From Blastomyces gilchristii SLH14081 (Eukaryota > Ascomycota > Eurotiomycetes > Onygenales > Ajellomycetaceae), in assembly GCF_000003855.2 (NCBI RefSeq), contig NW_003101682.1, positions 683,178 to 747,177 on the forward strand: a stretch of 64,000 nucleotides of DNA, given 5' to 3'. The notes beneath the pieces are model-generated. The model was given only the letters and a program-made list of their open reading frames with translations, did no database searches and had not been told where the DNA came from. Numbering within the stretch: position 1 is the first letter of the stretch; every line of letters begins with the position of its first letter. Positions 24,519-35,156 of the stretch are shown here, one piece after another. The position numbers were made by a program, and so were the translations under genes.

Positions 24519-27500
24519 ATGAATATACAACAAAAACAACAAAAAAAGTTTAAAAACTCTTCAAAAATCACATTTATTCAAAATAATGTGGATAGAAACT
24601 CAAATTGCATTTATTCTTGTCTTCAAAATGCATTTGAATAAAAAGTTAATTTTGCACTGCTTCAGAAGCCGAATTTTGATGCTGAGCAAAAATATGTCAT
24701 TTCTCATTCAAGCTACTACTGCTTTTTACCTCAAAAGTCTGAGATAAAGTCAAGAGTAGTGATCTATGAAAGAAAGAGATCAAGATATCAATTTAATCTA
24801 AGATTTGATATCATGTCTGACTCTGATATTCTGGTGGATGATATTATAGATAAAGAAAATGAGTTTGATACTATACAGCTCATAAATATCTATAATGAAA
24901 AGTCATTGAAGGAATATAACAATATCTGGACAATTGATAGAGGATTTCTGAACATAACTTCATCAAGAAACTCTATAATTGCAGAAGACTTCAATGCACA
25001 TCATCTCTGATAGAATTCAGAATGCAAGAGAGCAGTGAGAGCTGATAATCTGATTGAATGAACCTTTGAGCATTCAATAGATTTGGTTAATAAGTCTGAT
25101 CAAGAAACATTCTTTAGAAAAGGCATGAAACAGAAGTCTATTATAGATCTAACCTTTATATCACAAAATCTAATGAAAAGAAGACTTGTAAACTGATTTA
25201 TTGATTCTAATGAGACATTGAGATCAGGTCATGAGATTATTCAATTTGATATTGAACTGAGTGAAAAACAAATGAGTGAAAATCCTCTTCTCTCTAATCA
25301 GTATAACTTTGAAAAAGCTGATTGAAAAGCAGTTGAAGAAAGCATAAAACTGTTAAAATCTGAAAGACAGAATGAGCTATATTGAAATTCTGATCAAGAT
25401 ATCTCAAATGAAATGCTTGAGAATAGAGTGAAGCTTATTACATCTATTATTCTAACAAGTGTTAGAGATAATATTTCAAAGAGAAAATCTTCTGAGTATT
25501 CAAAACCTTGATGAAATGAGAATATCTTATCTAAAAGGAAAGAATTAGCTACTGCTAGAAGAGATTGAAAGAATGATGTAATATCTGATGAAGAGTTCAA
25601 AGCTGTCAGAAATGAATATTTTTCAGATATTAAAAGAGCTAAAACAGACTGCTGGAATAAATTTCTTGAAGAAGCATAAGAGAAGGAAGTTTTTAAAGCT
25701 TTTAACTATACTAAAACAAGAAGTGTAGCAAAACTTCCAGTCTTAGAATATGAGTTTCAGAATGAATCATATACAGCAAACTCTTTTGAGGAAAAATGTC
25801 AAGCTTTCATGAGAATTCTCTTTCAGAACTCACCAGATTCAGATTCAGATTCAGAGGAAGAGAATATATCACTTCTCAACTACATTGATGAAAATGACTG
25901 AGAATGACCTGATCTTACACAAGATGAATTAGAGTCAGCTATCTTCTCAAGTTCTGTTAAAACTGCTGCAGGTCCTGATTCAATTAATCACTTGATTATT
26001 TAAAATACATATTTCTACTTAAAGAATGAATATTTTGAGCTCTTTTTCAATCTCTTGAAAAATGAATATCATTCTGAATGCTGGAGAGAAGCCACTGGAG
26101 TGATTCTTACAAAACCTAATAGAAAAACTTCAATTCCTAAGTCATATAGAGTAATATCTCTATTGAACTGCCTAGAAAAGGTTTTAGAAAAGATAATAGC
26201 TACTTGACTATCTTTTATAAGCTCTATAGATGATTCTCTTTTATTCAGTGAATAAATGAGAGATAGAAAACAGTGTTCTGCAATTGACACTGTTCTCTCA
26301 GTTATTCATGATATTCAAATAGCAAAGCATGAGAGTCTGGTCTCAACTGCAGTTTTTATTGATATAAAAGAAGCATTTAATCATGTTTCAAAGTCAAAGT
26401 TAATTCAGATATTGAAGATATTAAAACTGTCACTTTCTCTAATAAAATGAGTTAACTGTTTTATGTCTAAAAGAAGTATACAACTCTTCTTTGATGGAAT
26501 AAAATAAGACAAGACTGAGATAAAAATAGGAGTATCACAGAGATCTTCAATCTCACTCATTTTATTTGCAATATACACTGCATATCTATTCAAAAGTAGA
26601 AATATGAGAATAGTGCAATCTTCAAGTTATGTGGATGATATTGATCTAGTCTACAGCTTAAAAACTATTAAAGAGAATTTGAAAGTAATTGAAGAAGCTG
26701 CAAAGAAAATCTTTGTTAGAGCAGATATCAATCAAATTCAATTTAATATAGATAAAACTGAGTTAATTTATTTCTTTTCTAGATTCAATGAGAAAGAACT
26801 ATCTCTAACTCTTTTAAATAGAGAGATTAAATCCAGTGTAAATATCAAATGATTAAAAGTATGATTAAACTCCAAGTTGAATTTTAAATATCACATTCAA
26901 CAAAGAACTGTCAAGGCAGAAAGACTATTGAACAACATAATCAGACTATCAAATACAGAGAGAGGTCTATCCTTCCAGGCTATGAGACAGTTATATATAG
27001 CCTGTATTACATCAGTAGCTGATTATGAAGTTCAAGTTTGATGAAATAATCAAGAGAATTTCACTGAACTCTTTCAAAGTCTGTAAAACAGAGTCTTGAG
27101 AAGAATTCTGAAAGCATTCAAATCATCTTCTATTAAAGCAATGAAAATTGAAGCTTCAATTCCTTCTTCTGCTATTAAATTTGAAAAGACCTGTATAAAC
27201 TATGCTCTGAGAGTTGTAAAGATGAGCTCAAATCATATAATCAGAGAAAGAGTCTCTTCTTCATTTTCATCAATTAACTCTGAAAATGAACTGGATTGAA
27301 ATAGATTTCTTGATTGAAATGAAAATAATTCTTCAAAGAAAATGCCTTCTCAACTGTACAGACTATGCTCTCTGATTAAAAATCAATTTTCTTCTTTAAA
27401 TATTGAAAAAGTTGATCATGAGAAGTTATCTCTCTGAAGAGAAAAGCTTGAATCTCTTATAGACTTATAAATAAGTGAACTATTAAAAGAGAAAGAATAT

Positions 27501-28481
27501 GAACAGCATTTGAAGAGAATTTCTACAATTAATATAAAAGACTCTATTCTGATTTATTCAGATGACTTAAAAAATAAGAACTTGAATAGATTAGATGCAG
27601 GCATTGCTTATACTGAAGATAATATCAATTTTATCTCAGATTTCTGAAATCTAGGCTCTGAATATGAAGTCTTTGATACTGAACTATTTACAATAGTGAA
27701 AGCTTTCAAACTCATTGAAATAAAATCTCATAAAAGAGGAAATTATTTGAAAGAGGTATGAATATTCTCTGATAGTCAAGCTGCTTTAAAAAGACTTAGA
27801 AATAGTCAGATTCATAATGATCAAATGAATCTTGAACTGATCTTAAACTCTGTTTTGAAAATTCAAAAGAGAAGAATATCAAAGCTGATAATTCATCTGC
27901 ACTGAGTTCCTGCTCATATGAATATTCATGACAATGAATTGGCTGATTCAGCTGTAAAAAAGAGTACAGAATTAAGCAGATCTATTCAAAAAATTATGTC
28001 CTGATCTTTTATAAAGAGAAAAATAAAAGAATCTTGTTTAGACAAGTGAAATGAAAGCTGATAGAAATAAAAGAAGAGTATACATTATTCAAGATTTGAA
28101 ACAAAACCCAAGTGGAAATCTTGTTCAATTAAATGTAAAAAGAAAATATTCTCATCTATAATACAGCTGAAACTAGGACATGGCTATTTCAAATCTTATA
28201 TACAAAGATTTGATGATAGATTTGACTCAATAGAATGCTCATTCTGCAATACAAATGAGAATCCTGAGCATATTGTAATGCACTGTGCATTATACAATAG
28301 TCTCAGAGTCAGATTGAAAGAGAAGTATAATCTAAATCAATTAAATATGAGATTCTTATTCTTAACTGAGACAGGAATTAAATACTTAATAGACTTTCTA
28401 TCAGAAACTCAAGCAGCTACAAGAAAATGGCTAAATTCAGAATTATCTGAATATGAAGAGGAGGAAATCAACCAGATATAG
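24519..28481 (+). pseudogene. LINE 1 ORF2: endonuclease, reverse transcriptase, RNase H, zinc finger
   Basis: The reading frame from the ATG at 24,519 to the TAG at 28,479-28,481 has no indel: all surviving open pieces lie in the same phase over 1321 codons. It is broken only by substitution stops. Motifs in order: endonuclease start ITFIQNNVDRNSN; the catalytic segment AEDFNAHHL at about 24,990 (GDFNAHH with Gly to Glu); the RT catalytic YVDDIDLV at about 26,628; RNase H with DSQAALKRLRNSQ at about 27,775 and HDNELADSAVKK at about 27,930; and a CxxC...HxxxxC finger, CSFCNTNENPEHIVMHC, at about 28,240-28,290. Stops fall where Trp (TGG to TGA) or Gln (CAA to TAA) is expected. Confidence 0.85.
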
Positions 28482-28871
28482 TCTGTTAAAACAGCTATAT
28501 ACTATCTTTTAATAATTTGTTTTGTTACAGTCTTTCTTTATTTTATCTTTTTCTTTCAATTTCTTTCTGTCTATCTATTTAATATGTCTATCTTTAAGAC
28601 TGTGTTCTCTTTTCCTTTGTCATGATATTGTCAAATGATTTCAAAGTATGAGATGATGTTAAAACACTGCAATTTGTAAACAGTTTTTGTATTCTGGGCT
28701 GGAATTTTCTAATTTTGCATATCTGAAATTGATGAATGTATAATAGTTAACTTTACAGATATAGGAAAAACCCTGAGAACTAAAAGTTCTCAGGTAGATG
28801 TCATAGTCTCTGACTGCATACATCTATAATTGAAGAATAATAATAATAATAATAATAATTAGTATTTACAG

Positions 28872-31800
28872 ACTACTCAGCTATAATATAAAGATTATCA
28901 ATATAAATTATTATATACAGATTCTTTTATATATCATGTTATCAGAGACTAGAGTTATACAGACTGAAGATGAATTCATATTCTCATAGCAAAGTTATAA
29001 GATAATTATATCAGATTTTCACTGCAGAGTTCAAGCTGTATAGAGATCTCTCAACAGCATACATCATCACATATAAAGTACTCACTTTAAAATCAGTGAG
29101 TTGATATATATAAACTGTCTTCTCTAGTTATCTATGTAGATAGATAAGTACAATATTAACTTAATACAGAGTTCATTCATGTTTCATCACAATGATAAAT
29201 ATTATACAATTTATTATGTTCATTATAACAGAGATATACATTTTCTCTCTTAAGCTTTTCTTAAGTTAATTACTGCAGACTACTCATCTAGACTTTTATA
29301 ATATATCATTTTCATCAGCATTGAGATTCTCAGAGTAATTCTTCTCTATGAATATTCAGTGACTGAGAGTTACAGGTTCATCAGTAGAAATATTAGAATA
29401 TAATATAAGGATCTAAATCTTTTATCTCTTTAAATCAATTATTTTACATTGTATTGAACATCTTCATTATTTCTCTATACTCTCTGATTAGTCTATCACA
29501 TTCTTAAAGCTTTTCAGCAAGTTATCAGTAATCAGTGAAGAGATATAAGCTATAAAGATCTTTATAGACTGCATTCATGAAATATATGATTTTAAAAAAT
29601 CAGAAGTGTCAGAATTCTTTATTATATAGATAACAGTGATTAAGTCAGTGTTAGCTTTCACAGTTATAGTGACAGTTATATTCTTTGACATTTCTTACAC
29701 TTTTGCAGAGAAAATCACATCACTTATATCAATGAGCTTATCTGACATAGAACTTCACACATAGTAGATCACACATTTACAGAATTTAATAAGTTTATAT
29801 AGATCAGTCTGAGCAGACAGTTTATTCACTGACTTCTGTAATTTATGAAGATGAGTATAAACATTCAACTCAAGCTTATAGAAATGTGAGATCTGCAGTG
29901 AGACATTTATCAGAGCTGAAAAAGAAATTGTATAAGAGTTACAGATAAGTTTCTTATCTTTTACAACTACAGATTAATACTTCTCATTATATAGTATAGT
30001 TAACATAGATGTGATATTAGTTATCATAATAACAGTATTCAATACATTCACTTAAAAGTTCTTAGAAATGTTCTTATCAATGATGATCACTCTTATACAC
30101 ATCATAATTATACAGATCTCATGTTCAGAGACATTATCTTGATATGAAGAATGAGAAGTTATCAGCTCTTAAATTGTATCATGATTACTAAATAATACAG
30201 TGATCTTTACAGATCTGAACATCTCATTAATATCAGTTCTAATATACACAGATACTGTAAATCTCAAATTCTTTGTAAATTGAGCTCAATGAGTATAATA
30301 GTTATAAGCTTGATCTTTGCTTTGTATGAAATAAACTCATCTATACCTCATCACATCATCTGTAATCAACATGTAGTATTTAGTTCTCTGATGTGACTTG
30401 ACAGAGTGATTAGACATCTCATTTAACATGCATCTATTACCTGTAAGATTAATATGAATACATTGCATAAGTTGAGTTACTTGTGACATGAGGGTCTGAG
30501 AAAAATGATGTGTCATACTCTCTTTCACACAACTGTTATAGAAAAAACTAGTCTTGAAGCTCTTGATTTAAACATCTGATAACAGATTCTTCATCAACAT
30601 AATAATAACTTCTGTATATATGTGACTTAAGTCTGCATGTCATTCAGTGAGTGTTTTAGCAATTGTGAAGAATTGAGTCTGATTATTATTAGTGAAATTG
30701 TTGTTATCAGCAGTAGTTACAGTATTTATATATATATATAATTTTGCAGTGTAATATATTATTCTTGACTTATAATGAATATCAACTTTCAACATTCTTT
30801 TAACAATCTTGTATATGAAGCTCTGAGATGTGTGAATCACAGTGAAAGTAACATTATTTGAGACTCTCATGAGAAAGTAAGATGAGATAGATAATAATAA
30901 TTCAAATCAAAAGCTCTAATCTTCAAGCTTGATAAATGATAATAGATTGACTGTGAGATTAAGAATTCAGTAAATATTGTAAATCATAATATTCTCTTCT
31001 TCAGATTCTAAGAGAAGATTGCTGATTTTCTTGACATAACTGTGATCTTCATTCACAGTGTTAATCTTGAGATCACTGACATAAGTCTTATATTGAATAA
31101 GAGACTGCTTTTCCCTTATCATGTTGAAGCTTACGTACATATCAAGAAATCAAGACTTGAATGTAGTGCTGACAGTCACTGAAAAAGCAATTACAGTATT
31201 GACTGCAGTAGATTGAGAGACTAGAAGATTGAAAGATTCATTTTTTTTATCATTCTTATTTTTATTCTTCTTCTTATCTCTTCACTTGCTGTGTTCACTG
31301 ATATTACTACTATTATTCTCTTCAGATGTAATGATACAGTTCTTATTTAACTCATATCACTGTTCAGTAGTGAGTTCAGAGTGTAGATATCAGCAAGTGT
31401 TCTTTAAGTATCAGTTTATACTGTATATATCACACTTGAAGCTGTCAGTGAATAATGTAGTAGAGATTATAATAACTGTATTAACTCACTGCAGCTTAGA
31501 ACATTCATTCTTAGACTTACTTATATAATTTATCAACTGTTTCATAAGATCTTCAATATTAATATTGTAAATAGAGTCTTGATCAGTTACATAGAAATTA
31601 TTCAAACATATCTTAATAAAAGACTTTTGATAATCTTTTAAATCAATAAGAAAGAGATTATGATAGAAGTCTTCTGAGTTATTCACTAACTTCTTACAAT
31701 ATATAATCAAATAACAGAATCTTCTCTGAAACACTAGATAATCACTTTTCTTAATATATAAGATAATTAATTCTTTTATAATATTCATACATTCTTCTGC

Positions 31801-31899
31801 AAGTGAGACAGTATACTTGACTTCAATTCTTTTTCATAATGCAGCTGCATTATCTGGCTCAAGAGTTTTAATAATTGTATATACAAGTTCTAATAAGAA
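28872..31899 (-). pseudogene. Copia gag-pol remnant (gag, integrase, RT)
   Basis: The minus strand resumes the copia element after LINE 1. From 31,899 downwards it reads LLELVYTIIKTLEPDNAAAL then a stop at an expected Trp, followed by VSLAEECMNIIKELIILYIK, which fits the copia gag (UBN2-type) fold. At 30,337-30,528 the segment HINLTGNRC...RTKYYMLITDDVMRYR fits the start of the integrase core (DLxGP...YYMLLTDDATRY), with the first catalytic Asp changed to Asn. The RT region at 28.9-29.8 kb is too decayed to place motifs. No frame is intact. Confidence 0.7.
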
Positions 31900-32274
31900 C
31901 TGCAACATACATTATTATTATTATTATTATTCTTCAATTATAGATGTATACAGTCAGAGACTATAACATCTATCTGAGAACTAAAAGTTCTCAGGAATTT
32001 TCCTATATCTATAAAGTTAACTATTATACATTGATCAATTTCAGATATGTAAAATCAGAAAATTCCAGCTCAGAATATAAAAACTGTTTACAAATTGCAG
32101 TATTTTAACATCTTCTGATACTTTGAAATCATTTGACATGACAAAAGAAAAGAGAACACAGTCTTAAAGATAGACACATTAAATAGATAGATAGAAAAGA
32201 ATAGAAAGAAAAAAGTAAAGTAAAATAAAGAGAGACTGTAATGAAACAAATTATTAAAAGATAGTATATAGCTA

Positions 32275-33009
32275 NNNNNNNNNNNNNNNNNNNNNNNNNN
32301 NNNNNNNNNNNNNNNNNNNNNNNNNNNNNNNNNNNNNNNNNNNNNNNNNNNNNNNNNNNNNNNNNNNNNNNNNNNNNNNNNNNNNNNNNNNNNNNNNNNN
32401 NNNNNNNNNNNNNNNNNNNNNNNNNNNNNNNNNNNNNNNNNNNNNNNNNNNNNNNNNNNNNNNNNNNNNNNNNNNNNNNNNNNNNNNNNNNNNNNNNNNN
32501 NNNNNNNNNNNNNNNNNNNNNNNNNNNNNNNNNNNNNNNNNNNNNNNNNNNNNNNNNNNNNNNNNNNNNNNNNNNNNNNNNNNNNNNNNNNNNNNNNNNN
32601 NNNNNNNNNNNNNNNNNNNNNNNNNNNNNNNNNNNNNNNNNNNNNNNNNNNNNNNNNNNNNNNNNNNNNNNNNNNNNNNNNNNNNNNNNNNNNNNNNNNN
32701 NNNNNNNNNNNNNNNNNNNNNNNNNNNNNNNNNNNNNNNNNNNNNNNNNNNNNNNNNNNNNNNNNNNNNNNNNNNNNNNNNNNNNNNNNNNNNNNNNNNN
32801 NNNNNNNNNNNNNNNNNNNNNNNNNNNNNNNNNNNNNNNNNNNNNNNNNNNNNNNNNNNNNNNNNNNNNNNNNNNNNNNNNNNNNNNNNNNNNNNNNNNN
32901 NNNNNNNNNNNNNNNNNNNNNNNNNNNNNNNNNNNNNNNNNNNNNNNNNNNNNNNNNNNNNNNNNNNNNNNNNNNNNNNNNNNNNNNNNNNNNNNNNNNN
33001 NNNNNNNNN
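32275..33009. other. Assembly gap (735 N)
   Basis: Unsequenced. By comparison with LINE 1 and gypsy B it should hold about 254 bp of LINE 2 plus the 5' LTR and about 90 bp of leader of gypsy A, roughly 650-710 bp. ORFs drawn through it are meaningless. Confidence 0.95.
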
Positions 33010-33239
33010 ATATATAACAATGCATAAGAAATAGAGAAACAGTCAAACAGTTAAGCAGACACTGAGTTCTCAGATAGTTCTCAGATAGAAGCTTGCTTAT
33101 CAGTTACTCTGACTCTGTAACAAGATCTTATGAAGAGAATAAGATTTTACAAAGAGAATGTCAGTGAAAGATCTGAGAGTTCTGACACTTAGATATATAA
33201 GAGATTCATACAATTATATATACAACAATCAATATAATC

Positions 33240-34539
33240 ATGTCTAATGATAATATGAAACTCTCAAACATGAGCATAGACATGATATCACAGTGACTTT
33301 AAGCAATGTTGAAATTACAACAGCAACAGATAGCAGACATGTAGATAACTTAATAACTTCAATATAAAGAGATTCAACAATTAACTCATGCAATTTCAAC
33401 ATCTACAGAATCAAGTACAAAAGTGCTGAAAGAATGCTTAGATGCTCTTATATATTTTAATGCTTTCAATCTCACTCTCTACTTATCATGAAGAATGGAA
33501 ATGCTTATAAAACTAAGTGTAGATGAAGATTTCATCAGTTCATGAATTAATCAAGACTGATATATCAATGAATAATTGAAGAATTATATGAAACAGAAGT
33601 TTCATTTATGAATGAAAGTATGTTAATCAGTATTGTGAACATCTGATAATATTATGAAACATCTTGATATTCTGTTCTGAGATACTGCTATGCAATAGAA
33701 AGTATTAGATTGATTACAGAGTATTTAATAGAGAAACACTTCTCTTACAACATTCATCTCTGACTTCAACACTAAGATTCTAGAAGCAGGTGATCAATCT
33801 TGAGAGAATTGAATGAAGATTAGCATGCTTAAGAAGACATTAACTTTTGAACTCTTACAGACTCTTATAAGTGTAAATGAAGACCAGACTTATAAAGACT
33901 TCTGCACACAGCTTCAGATAATGAATGACTGTCTTATCAAGCTCAAGAATATACAGAACAGTGATAGAAGATGTTATATTTCAGCAACTCATACATCTGT
34001 GCTGAGAAATAACAATGATGCAGATGCTATGAATTGAGTAGACTTGAATATCTACATATAAGCAAGAGTTTCTGTCATCTGAACAGGCTTCTGAGTCCCT
34101 GAGATCACTTCTGAAGAAGTTGCTGTTCAATGTTAATATGAAGTGTGCATCAACTGTAACTGATCAGAATACATTGCTTTTAACTGCTGATTAATCTATA
34201 TATCTTCATACTTAAGAGAAAGATCAGCATCTTCTCATTTAAAGAATGAATTAGTGTCTGTCTGCATCAATCATGTTACATTAGAGAAAGATTCAGAAGA
34301 TAACTATAAGAATGTCTCAGTGAAACAGAAAAAAGATTAGCTTCTGTTCAAATTTCTAAACAGAAGCTTGAAGAGATCAGATAATAACAATTTAAAGAGA
34401 AGATAACAATGAATACAATTCTTGTATCTACTGTGATTGATAACATGTATAATATGAAAGCCATGATAGACAGTGATCTATGTCACTATGCAATAATAAA
34501 ATCTTCAGTCATAAGACATCATAATCTTCAGTGTATTTC
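33240..34539 (+). pseudogene. Gypsy A gag and start of protease
   Basis: Gag starts at the ATG at 33,240 (MSNDNMKLSNMSIDM). An open piece at 33,813-34,037 (MKISMLKKTLTFELLQTLIS) belongs to the capsid region. Near 34,140-34,190 a decayed zinc knuckle reads CINCN, stop, SEYIAFNC, a CX2CX4HX4C motif whose His has become Tyr. The start of the protease region follows before gypsy B interrupts at 34,539. Several in-frame TGA stops replace Trp. Confidence 0.75.
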
Positions 34540-34724
34540 TGTGGCGGGCTGCGCCCGATCAATCATATAGACTATTCCGTTACACTCCACAGATTTCAAC
34601 CACTTCATTCTCGAACGCGTACACTCCGATTCTTGGCCATTCTCAATCACCGATCCTCGGCCGCTACGAACGCGCGTATATTCTCCCGCCCCGAAGCTCC
34701 ACCACATACACCATCACATATGCG

Positions 34725-34732
34725 TATAAATA
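34725..34732 (+). promoter_or_regulatory. TATA element of the gypsy B LTR
   Basis: TATAAATA in the LTR, 55 bp upstream of AACATTTTTAT at 34,780, the predicted transcript start from the self-priming model. The same box is present in the other LTR copies, in degraded form in some. Confidence 0.55.
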
Positions 34733-34779
34733 TCCACCTCAATCACTGATTCTCACACTTTCTCTTTCTTTCCTTCTCT

Positions 34780-34790
34780 AACATTTTTAT
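34780..34790 (+). promoter_or_regulatory. Predicted self-primer at the start of the gypsy B transcript
   Basis: AACATTTTTAT is the exact reverse complement of ATAAAAATGTT at 34,851-34,861, just inside the 5' LTR end. In Tf1 and sushi elements an 11-nt stretch at the mRNA 5' end folds back on the primer-binding site and is cleaved to prime reverse transcription. The position and length here fit that arrangement. Confidence 0.6.
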
Positions 34791-34850
34791 CTTTGTTATA
34801 TAAGACCTATCAATATTATACTGATCTATTCAGTGTAGGCCTCTTACACT

Positions 34851-34861
34851 ATAAAAATGTT
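34851..34861 (+). promoter_or_regulatory. Candidate primer-binding site of gypsy B (self-priming)
   Basis: ATAAAAATGTT begins two bases after the 5' LTR. It does not start with TGG, so it does not look like a tRNA 3'-end complement. It pairs perfectly with 34,780-34,790 in the LTR. Gypsy C has ATAAAAACATT in the same place, pairing with AATGTTTTTAT in its LTR. Confidence 0.6.
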
Positions 34862-35156
34862 CATTATCTTCTTATTAGAAAATAATTATTCATGCATTAT
34901 CTTCTCATCAGAAATAATTATTCATCAAGAGATATCTGAATGTGTAATAACATGTAAGAAATAGAGAAACAGTTAAGTGAACACTGAGTTCTTAGATAGA
35001 AGCTGCTCATCAGTTGTCCTGGCCTTATAATAAGATTCTACAAAGAGAATGTCAGTGAAAGATCTGAGAGTTCTGACACTCAGACATATAAGATATTCAT
35101 ATAATTACACTTCTTCAAATTCCACAGATATCACATATCTGATAAATGATATAATC

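Larger units (their letters stand above)
23951..28856 (+). mobile_element. LINE 1: 5'-truncated I/Tad-type non-LTR retrotransposon
   Basis: It is flanked by a 15-bp target duplication, AATTAGTATTTACAG, at 23,936-23,950 and 28,857-28,871. The 3' end is a run of about eight TAA units, the tail type of I-factor-like elements. The element starts only 23 bp before the ORF1 zinc knuckles, so the 5' part is missing, as is usual for LINEs. ORF2 carries endonuclease, reverse transcriptase, RNase H and a terminal zinc finger, the architecture of the I/Tad1 group. It is inserted in the copia pol gene in the opposite orientation. Many TGG codons are TGA and several CAA codons are TAA. Confidence 0.88.
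34540..34848 (+). repeat. Gypsy B 5' LTR
   Basis: Starts TGTGGCGGGCTGCGCCCGAT and ends CTCTTACA. The first 200 bp keep most CpG sites, unlike the 3' LTR of the same element. Two CGAACGCG octamers (34,612-34,619 and 34,667-34,674) lie exactly 55 bp apart. Confidence 0.93.

Noticed and set aside
32088..33046. Two long minus-strand ORFs of about 300 codons
   Set aside because: Most of each is translated N; the ends are LINE 2 3' region and gypsy A leader.
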